Below are positions 58,393 to 64,000 of a DNA stretch of 64,000 nucleotides, in pieces. The stretch comes from Aliagarivorans taiwanensis DSM 22990 (lineage in GTDB: Bacteria > Pseudomonadota > Gammaproteobacteria > Enterobacterales > Celerinatantimonadaceae), in contig NZ_AUBZ01000001.1 in the NCBI RefSeq assembly GCF_000429505.1, positions 1-64,000 on the forward strand. Reading direction: 5' to 3'. Both the position numbers and the translations under genes were made by a program. Positions within the stretch are counted from its first letter, which is position 1, and the number at the start of each line of letters is the position of its first letter. The notes under the pieces were generated by a model. That model was given only the letters and a program-made list of their open reading frames with translations, did not search any database and was not told the origin of the DNA.

Positions 58393-59295
58393 TCAGCCGA
58401 GCTTTTCCTGAAAAAACGCAATAGTGCGCTGCCAGGCAAGCTCCGCCTCTGCCTCGGCGTAGCGACCGGTTGAATCGTTATGAAAGCCGTGATTCACCCC
58501 TTCATAGATATGCGCCTGGAAGTCTGCAGCGTTGGCCTTGAGCTGAGCCTCGTAGTCTGGCCAGGTGGCATTAACGCGTTTATCCAAGCTGGCGAAGTGC
58601 AGCTGTAGCGGGCCTTTAACGTTCGCTCGTAACTGCTCCGCGGCCGGGGTACCGTAAAAAGGCACGCCGGCATCGAGTTGTTCTGGCATCTTGGCCGCCA
58701 GCATATTCACCACATAGCCGCCGAAACAGAATCCGACCGCACCCAGCTTGCCATTGCTCTGCTCGTGGCTTTTTAAGAAGCTGGCAGCAGCGATAAAGTC
58801 TGCCTCAATCTTGGCTCGGTCGAGGTTTTTTTGCATCGCCCGGCCTTGGTCGTCGTTTCCGGGATAGCCGCCGAGTGGATAGAGCGCGTCAGGGGCAAAG
58901 GCGATAAAGCCGGCCTTGGCAACCCGCCGTGCCACATCCTTAATATAGGGATTCAGTCCGCGGTTCTCGTGGACCACCAGCACCACCGGAGCGCTGGCTT
59001 CCAGCTTAGCTGGCTGAACCAGATAGCCGCGCCCCTCTCCATGACCATCAGGTGAGGGGAAGGTTTGGTAGATGGCCAAGATATCAGGGTCGTTAAACGA
59101 TACCTGCTCGGCTTGTGCATAGTTTGGCGACAGGGCCGCAGTGATAAGTGGCACACTCAGCCCTAGCACCGCCAAGCCAGCCAGACGATTGAGAAACTCC
59201 CGTCGGTCAATCAGGCCGTGGGCATACTCGTCGTACCAATCGAAGGCCTCTTGGGGGATGACCGCTGTACTGTCTACTGATTCGCGTTGTTGCAT
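58393..59295 (-). CDS. dienelactone hydrolase family protein, Tat-exported
   Basis: This 300-residue protein has an N-terminal twin-arginine signal (DRREFLNRLAGLAVLGLSV) and a DLH fold: VVLVVHENRGLNPYIKDVARRVA, nucleophile Cys in GAVGFCFGGYVVNML and His in NHGFHNDSTGRY. It probably acts in the periplasm. The family hydrolyses lactones or small esters. ATG 59,295 with AAGGAAG upstream is preferred to a longer frame that starts at 59,469 and overlaps the neighbouring gene. Confidence 0.87.
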   Translation of the reverse strand: MQQRESVDSTAVIPQEAFDWYDEYAHGLIDRREFLNRLAGLAVLGLSVPLITAALSPNYAQAEQVSFNDPDILAIYQTFPSPDGHGEGRGYLVQPAKLEASAPVVLVVHENRGLNPYIKDVARRVAKAGFIAFAPDALYPLGGYPGNDDQGRAMQKNLDRAKIEADFIAAASFLKSHEQSNGKLGAVGFCFGGYVVNMLAAKMPEQLDAGVPFYGTPAAEQLRANVKGPLQLHFASLDKRVNATWPDYEAQLKANAADFQAHIYEGVNHGFHNDSTGRYAEAEAELAWQRTIAFFQEKLG

Positions 59296-59383
59296 AGCTC
59301 TCTTCCTTGTGATGATTAGCGTTAGTTGTACGCTCCATTTAAACGTTTTGCCCAACCGCAGCAGCGTATCCGAGAATCGTTGC

Positions 59384-60253
59384 TTAGTGAGATAAGTGCT
59401 CTGCCCCTTTGTTAAGCCCCATAACGTATCCGTCAAGCAGCGCGCTTTTCGACATGGTAAAGCGCTCAACCTCGTAGGGCTGTTGTGGGGCTATCACCTC
59501 AATCTCAAGGCCCTCAGGCGGGTTACGGATAAAATCGAGAGAGGCATTGTAACCCTCTGCACGTTTCAGGTAGGCGTCTTTCACTTGCGGCTGATCGCGC
59601 AACAAGCCTTTCGCCAACCACGGAAAGCGGCTGGGTTTCATGCTGTAGCCATCGGGGTGCGAGAGGATCACGGTGATTTTGCTCGCCCCTAGTTTGTAGG
59701 CCTTCTTCACGGGCAACGAGTCGGTCACGCCGCCATCGGTAAAACAGCCCTCAGAAAAACACGGCGTGTGTTTGTAGACCACCGGCAAAGCGGCTGTCGC
59801 TTCCATTAACGCATCGAGGTTATCGGGCGACACCCGGTAGTACTTGGCCTTACCGCTGTCGATATCGGTGAGCGCCGCGTAAAACGGGATATTGTTGAAC
59901 AGCACCTGCTGGTCGACCGGCATCTGCCGCTGGGACTCGCGCCATAGCCAGCCGACATCGACCAAGTGGCCGCCGCGAATAAAGCGAGTGGGGTTGTAGA
60001 AGCGGCGAGAAGTGGCCAATTGGGTGATCACCTGCATACTGCGCTGCGGCGCTTTGGCCAGATAGCCCAACACATTGGCTGCCCCCGAAGAGACACCAAA
60101 GGCCGCATCAAAGGGCTGGTAGTTTTGGCTTAAAAAGGCATCGAGCACGCCACTGGCGAAGATCCCACGCATTGCGCCACCTTCCACGACAAGCGCATGA
60201 TTAATGTTTGATGGTGCGTTTTCCACACATCCCCCGGTAGAGCTGACTAACAT
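59384..60253 (-). CDS. patatin-like phospholipase (YjjU-like)
   Basis: This 289-residue cytoplasmic patatin has the oxyanion loop VVEGGAMRGIFASGVLDAF, the nucleophile GVSSGAANVLGYL and the catalytic Asp in TDGGVTDSLPVKKAY. It is closest in layout to E. coli YjjU. It hydrolyses acyl ester bonds of lipids. The start is uncertain; GTG 60,226 with a G-rich site is an alternative to ATG 60,253, which has none. Confidence 0.9.
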   Translation of the reverse strand: MLVSSTGGCVENAPSNINHALVVEGGAMRGIFASGVLDAFLSQNYQPFDAAFGVSSGAANVLGYLAKAPQRSMQVITQLATSRRFYNPTRFIRGGHLVDVGWLWRESQRQMPVDQQVLFNNIPFYAALTDIDSGKAKYYRVSPDNLDALMEATAALPVVYKHTPCFSEGCFTDGGVTDSLPVKKAYKLGASKITVILSHPDGYSMKPSRFPWLAKGLLRDQPQVKDAYLKRAEGYNASLDFIRNPPEGLEIEVIAPQQPYEVERFTMSKSALLDGYVMGLNKGAEHLSH

Positions 60254-60530
60254 TGGACTAGCTTAGTTGAGCCAATTGAAAGTTTTAAATTGTTAAAAAT
60301 GATTATTTTGATAGTTTTAAGCAATCCAAAACATATCGGCGACGTCGCTGGAATTTATTGTTACGTTATCCGGTCGAATGCTCCATATGCGCAAGCGTAG
60401 CGTAATGAGGTATAAAGGTTCGCGTGCAATCTAAAAGAGACTAACGCAGATTTACAGCGCAGAAATGATATCGGGAATCGTTGTAGTGTTAGTTAGTCGA
60501 GGCTGACTAATAAGGGGGAGTGCTACAATT

Positions 60531-60644
60531 GGGTGGCGACCTCACCAGCCGCATCCCGGCACTTGAGTCGCTCGCTGCGGCTGCTTCCTTCCGGACCTGA
60601 CCGGGTTCACGAGGTATCAATGCGAGAGGACCAATGAGGCCACC
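60531..60644 (-). ncRNA. ffs: 4.5S signal recognition particle RNA (small type)
   Basis: The leftward transcript begins GGTGGCCTCATTGG and carries the SRP domain IV core GGTCAGGTCCGGAAGGAAGC with GGAA tetraloop and the asymmetric loop AGCAGCC, ending CTGGTGAGGTCGCCACC. The two ends pair over about a dozen bases. It binds Ffh and, with FtsY, guides membrane-protein synthesis. Length, about 114 nt, matches E. coli ffs. Its 5' end abuts the DUF547 gene's upstream region, which reads the other way. Confidence 0.95.
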
Positions 60645-60726
60645 ATAGATGGCTTCTTGCGAAGCGGGGCTATTCTCCCTTAAGCGCTCTGCCAATGCAA
60701 TGGATACAGGAGAAAAAGGAGAGAAG

Positions 60727-61488
60727 ATGAAGTCGTTTGCTCAGGTTTTGTGCTTTAGCGGTGGATTATTGGCTAGCGGCAGCGCAATTGCCCAGTTCGA
60801 CCACCAATTGTTTGACCAGATCCTCAAACAAAGCGTGGTGTGGCTAGAGCCCAATAGCACCAGTTGTGTTAACTATGGGCAGATCGACGATGGCGCCTTA
60901 GACCGCTACAACCAAAGCCTCTCGGCCATTTCACAAGCCGAGTTTGATGCGTGGCCGAAGCCGGAGCAACTGGCCTTTCTGATTAACGCCTACAATGCCT
61001 TCACCCTTGAGCTGATCCTAACCCGTTACCCGGATCTGGACTCCATCAAAGAGCTGGGCACGCTGTTTCAATCGCCTTGGAAAAAGAAACGTTTCGCGCT
61101 GTTTGGGGAGCCGGTGCATCTCGATCATATCGAACACGAGCTAATAAGGCCGATGTATCAAAACCCGCATATTCATGCCGCGGTGGTGTGTGCCGCTAAA
61201 GGCTGCCCTCCCCTGCAGGATTTTGCCTATCAAGGCGATCAGCTAGAGGCGCAGCTACAGACCGTGTTCGAGAACTTTTTGGCCAGCGATAAAAATCTGT
61301 ATGTGGATTATGCCAAGCGTATGGAGCTGTCGGCGATCTTCCGCTGGTACCGCCAAGACTTTGGTGCCAGCCTGAATCAGTATCTCAGCGACTACTCGGC
61401 GTCGTTTGATGCCACCCCTGAGCAAATCAGCGAAGCCAACATCCGCTACCTGGACTATGACTGGGCTTTGAATCGCTGCCCCGGCTAA
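60727..61488 (+). CDS. DUF547 domain-containing exported protein
   Basis: This 253-residue protein has a signal peptide (MKSFAQVLCFSGGLLASGSAIAQ) and a DUF547 domain: WPKPEQLAFLINAYNAFTLELILTRYP, KKKRFALFGEPVHLDHIEHELI, PHIHAAVVCAAKGCPPLQ. The domain keeps a Cys/His pair resembling a papain-like dyad, but no activity is known. ATG 60,727 has AGGAG upstream; a longer frame would overlap the ffs 5' region. The gene is followed by a bidirectional terminator. Confidence 0.88.
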   Translation: MKSFAQVLCFSGGLLASGSAIAQFDHQLFDQILKQSVVWLEPNSTSCVNYGQIDDGALDRYNQSLSAISQAEFDAWPKPEQLAFLINAYNAFTLELILTRYPDLDSIKELGTLFQSPWKKKRFALFGEPVHLDHIEHELIRPMYQNPHIHAAVVCAAKGCPPLQDFAYQGDQLEAQLQTVFENFLASDKNLYVDYAKRMELSAIFRWYRQDFGASLNQYLSDYSASFDATPEQISEANIRYLDYDWALNRCPG

Positions 61489-61506
61489 CAACTAGGAGTT
61501 CAGCGA

Positions 61507-61537
61507 TCAAAAAAGCCGGCGGAAGCCGGCTTTTTAC
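61507..61537. terminator. bidirectional intrinsic terminator
   Basis: AAAAAAGCCGGC-GGAA-GCCGGCTTTTT forms a compact stem with A and T flanks, between the convergent DUF547 and pfkA genes. Confidence 0.92.
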
Positions 61538-61562
61538 TTAGCAAGTTGTCCTTAAGCTGGGC

Positions 61563-62525
61563 TTAGAACAGTTTCTTGCTCAGATCGTACATTTCATCGT
61601 TGAATGGGCGACGCATGTTCTCAATACAATCGATGATGTCATGGTGCACCATCTTGTTGTTCTGAATACCCACACAACGACCGCCTTCGCCCTGCATCAG
61701 CAACTCAACAGCATAGGCACCCATGCGGCTAGCCATTACACGGTCACGGCCAGTTGGTGAACCACCACGCTGAATGTGGCCAAGGATGGTAGCACGGGTT
61801 TCCATGCCAGTTGCCATCTCGATGCCTGCTGCCAGCTCGTTCACGTTAGTGATGTGCTCGGTGATAGCAACGATGGCGTGCTTCTTACCGCGTTTCTGGC
61901 CTTCTTTTAGGCTATCCAGCAGAGCGTTCTTGTCGAAGCCCTTCTCTGGCAGGATCACGTACTCGGCGCCACCGGCAATGCTTGCTTGCATGGCCAGATC
62001 GCCACAATAGCGACCCATGATTTCGATTACCGAAATACGGTTGTGTGAAGACGAGGTATCACGGATACGGTCGATAGCATCGATAACAACGTTCAGTGCA
62101 GTGTCGAAGCCGATGGTGTAGTCGGTACCAGCGATATCGTTGTCGATGGTGCCTGGCAGACCGATACATGGGAAGCCCATTTCGGTCAGTTTCTTGGCGC
62201 CCATGTAAGAGCCGTCACCACCGATAACAACCAAGGCTTCGATGCCGTGCTTCTTCATGTTCTCAACGGCTTCTTCGCGTACTGAGAGCTCTTTAAACTC
62301 AGGGAAACGCGCTGAGCCCAAGAAAGTACCGCCACGGTTAATCACATCAGATACGCTCTTGCGCGACATCAGCTCGATGCGATCCTGATGCAAGCCCAGG
62401 TATCCATCGTAGACACCACATACTTCGATGTCGTTTTTAAGCGCGGTGCGTACAACTGCACGAACTGCGGCGTTCATCCCTGGCGCGTCACCGCCACTGG
62501 TCAATACACCAATTTTCTTAACCAT
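61563..62525 (-). CDS. pfkA: ATP-dependent 6-phosphofructokinase
   Basis: This 320-residue PfkA has an ATP loop [17 protein letters not shown] (10-26), [13 protein letters not shown], catalytic Asp in [11 protein letters not shown], the MGRYCGDLA motif and substrate residues in [10 protein letters not shown]. It commits fructose 6-phosphate to glycolysis. Length equals E. coli PfkA, with allosteric arginines present by position. GAGAGG precedes the ATG. Codon use is that of a well-expressed gene. Confidence 0.97.
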   Translation of the reverse strand: MVKKIGVLTSGGDAPGMNAAVRAVVRTALKNDIEVCGVYDGYLGLHQDRIELMSRKSVSDVINRGGTFLGSARFPEFKELSVREEAVENMKKHGIEALVVIGGDGSYMGAKKLTEMGFPCIGLPGTIDNDIAGTDYTIGFDTALNVVIDAIDRIRDTSSSHNRISVIEIMGRYCGDLAMQASIAGGAEYVILPEKGFDKNALLDSLKEGQKRGKKHAIVAITEHITNVNELAAGIEMATGMETRATILGHIQRGGSPTGRDRVMASRMGAYAVELLMQGEGGRCVGIQNNKMVHHDIIDCIENMRRPFNDEMYDLSKKLF

Positions 62526-62946
62526 GTTTTCCTCTCAGTTTTCGAGAATTTGTAATGATATTTAAAGCAAAGCGCGGAAGTCGGTCATTTACCAACGTCC
62601 TGAAATCCTGTTGCGGTATCCTGCTATACCGCCGTGGCCCCTGACCCAGCCAGCGCTGAGGCCCTGATCCAAAATTAGGGCTAATTCTGCCATACGCATA
62701 CAGCATTTTTTCATGATGCGAATCAGTAAACCGCGACATTCTGAAACAATTACGCAGCTAAGTCCAAGAAAATACACCACGAAAGTGACGGTAAGCAACG
62801 CCTCGATAAGTGAATATACGTTATGCCTATTAGCAGTACAATTGCCTGCGCATTGTAATCAACACTTCACACGCAAGTAACATTCATGTAACATGCGTTA
62901 TTGATAATTTCACCGCCGGTAAAAAATGGCTTAAATGAGGAATACG
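62526..62946. other. 421-bp intergenic region
   Basis: The gap holds the leftward pfkA promoter and the rightward promoter of the 38-residue gene (TTGATAAT near 62,901 could be its -10). Short open frames on the minus strand here lack ribosome sites and coding character. I see no operator or structured RNA. Confidence 0.5.
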
Positions 62947-63063
62947 ATGAATCAAGAACTGGCTAGAGCAATTGCACGCAATCGTAACACTAACCGTCAG
63001 GCTATCGGTAACTACCTGAAAGACAAAAAAGAATCTAAGAAGCCTGAAGCCCAGTATCGCTAA
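62947..63063 (+). CDS. small conserved-looking protein, 38 residues, unknown
   Basis: The frame encodes a hydrophilic, strongly basic 38-residue protein, starting MNQELARAIARNRNTNRQAI and ending KKESKKPEAQYR. AGGA precedes the ATG by six bases, and an excellent intrinsic terminator follows the stop by 20 bases, so it has all the parts of a gene. The N-terminal half looks helical. I recognise no family; it may be a nucleic-acid or ribosome-binding small protein. Confidence 0.65.
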   Translation: MNQELARAIARNRNTNRQAIGNYLKDKKESKKPEAQYR

Positions 63064-63082
63064 GATTTATTGCAAGATTTTT

Positions 63083-63112
63083 AAATGCCGCTCAATTGAG
63101 CGGCATTTTTCG
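63083..63112. terminator. bidirectional intrinsic terminator
   Basis: AATGCCGCTC-AATT-GAGCGGCATT forms a perfect ten-pair stem followed by Ts on the right and preceded by As on the left. It ends the small gene and can also end the leftward gene at 63,160. Confidence 0.92.
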
Positions 63113-63159
63113 TTATGTCTTCGGAAAAAAGCGTGGGCTGGCAACCAGCCCATCGGATA

Positions 63160-64000
63160 TTAAGAAGACTCTTCTTCGAGGTTATGTAACTCAGGCGAGA
63201 GGTGGAGTACGCCCGAGGCCCCCTCTTTATCCAGTGACAGGATATTGGTCTTGCTGATGCGGTGGCGATAGATCTCACGCAGGTACTTGATGGCCTTTTG
63301 AACGTTGCCCAGCTCCAGACGGATATCGTTGATCGAGACAAACTTGCCGCTTTCATTGATCAGCTCGCGATACTTCTTCTCGTACATCGGCTTGATCGCA
63401 TACCAGTTGGTATCGAGGATCTTGGCGGGATTTTCGAAATCGTGCAGGTAGGTCGCCAACTCTTCTTCGTCGAACTTGTCTTCAGTGATAAAGCGCAAGA
63501 TGGCCTGATCAATCTCATCGTTATAGCGGTACTCATCACGCGCGAAGCAGCGCTTAATGTAGGCCACCACCAAGGTGAGGAAATCGTCGCTCAAACATGG
63601 GCTCTTGGCCACCAAAGTGGTTAGAGAGAGGTTAGCCGACGCACCAATCACCAGAGCGTAACGCTTTAAAGTGGTGTTCGGGAACAGCTTGTTGATATGC
63701 ACCTTAAGCTTGTTCAGGTCCATAAACGACAGCTTGTAGTCCTTCGGCAAGGAGATGATCGACACTACCGACGAACAGTTTTTGAAGAAGTGCATCTGGT
63801 TGAGCTGCTCAGGGCCGTAGTTGCTGTCTTTATATTTATCGAGTGCGCGCTTATAGCGTTGCGACTCTATCGGCAGGATGCTGATCCCCTCAATCGCTTG
63901 CGTGTCTTTATTGAAGTGCGGCAGGTCGATAGAGCGGTAGAATAGGTCGTCGATGTCCACACCTTCAATGGCACTGTTGGCCACAACGCTTTCCGCGTAG
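63160..64000 (-). CDS. hypothetical protein, N-terminus outside window
   Basis: The frame runs off the right end; at least 279 codons are visible, with YAESVVANSAIEG the first readable residues. It is rich in charged residues and largely helical, with two possible core segments (SSVVSIISLPKDYKLSFMDL, and RYALVIGASANLSLTTLVAK). A C-terminal part (INDIRLELGNVQKAIKYLREIYRHR) could be a winged helix. No catalytic motif is evident. I cannot assign a family, and its start must lie beyond 64,000. Confidence 0.65.
   Translation of the reverse strand, partial: YAESVVANSAIEGVDIDDLFYRSIDLPHFNKDTQAIEGISILPIESQRYKRALDKYKDSNYGPEQLNQMHFFKNCSSVVSIISLPKDYKLSFMDLNKLKVHINKLFPNTTLKRYALVIGASANLSLTTLVAKSPCLSDDFLTLVVAYIKRCFARDEYRYNDEIDQAILRFITEDKFDEEELATYLHDFENPAKILDTNWYAIKPMYEKKYRELINESGKFVSINDIRLELGNVQKAIKYLREIYRHRISKTNILSLDKEGASGVLHLSPELHNLEEESS

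Noticed and set aside
62518-62798. Two overlapping minus-strand frames upstream of pfkA
   Set aside because: No ribosome site, odd composition, and they lie across the probable pfkA promoter and leader.
1-64000. CRISPR array
   Set aside because: No direct repeats of 24-40 bases with regular unique spacers occur; the repeat sets found are short and have no spacers.

Overview
The window looks like a free-living, probably marine gammaproteobacterium. The signs are an E. coli-type tRNA-Pro(GGG), a small 4.5S SRP RNA, PfkA, a gammaproteobacterial CspA-type protein, E. coli-type QueE and QueC, TRAP and DASS carboxylate transporters and many signalling genes. An Alteromonadales-like host (Shewanella/Ferrimonas side) is a guess, not a demonstrated assignment. 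Base composition is moderate, and most genes sit in short operons with ATGA, GTGA or TAATG overlaps.

Layout. 1-1,962: edge of an integrative element at a tRNA-Pro gene, with an excisionase, an integrase cut short by an ISAs1-type insertion sequence, and three 11-bp direct repeats. 2,162-9,059: an NnrU-like membrane protein, then a regulatory cassette (Cache histidine kinase, NarL-type regulator, LysR regulator) divergent from a TRAP transporter whose binding protein resembles 2-oxoacid/lactate binders. 9,100-17,540: three tandem lipoprotein 2',3'-cyclic nucleotidase/5'-nucleotidase paralogues, the decayed end of a fourth, and a zinc-protease-like lipoprotein. 17,647-18,956: queC-queE. 19,213-24,761: an esterase, a DoxX protein, and a DASS transporter operon with a cNMP-domain histidine kinase and a receiver protein, led by a CRP site placed for class I activation. 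24,865-33,874: a small membrane protein, a CoA-transferase/SDR pair, an EF-G-like GTPase, a DUF6279 lipoprotein, an EEP phosphatase/nuclease and a CoA-disulfide reductase fused to rhodanese. 34,115-44,670: a REC-REC-kinase protein coupled to an alpha/beta hydrolase, an MCP, a Bax-like hydrolase, MarC, DUF1456, a MerR-methyltransferase fusion, an RRM protein and a cold-shock protein.

44,741-54,237 is the most coherent block. A RutR-like TetR regulator is divergent from xdhA-xdhB-xdhC-uraD-uraH-guaD-puuD. Together these take guanine through xanthine, urate, 5-hydroxyisourate and OHCU to allantoin. The 600-bp gap between regulator and operon holds two RutR-like boxes, three 20-bp tandem repeats, two inverted repeats and a structured RNA (two helices around a large internal loop) followed by a strong intrinsic terminator. 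This RNA is a candidate xanthine/urate (NMT1-type) riboswitch or a separate small RNA. The upstream nucleotidases could feed nucleosides and bases into the same pathway, and a further RutR-like box lies among them.

54,256-64,000 holds mostly single genes: an acyltransferase, two hydrolases, a polysaccharide deacetylase, an outer-membrane barrel, a patatin, ffs, a DUF547 protein, pfkA, an unannotated 38-residue protein with its own terminator, and an unidentified gene that runs off the end.
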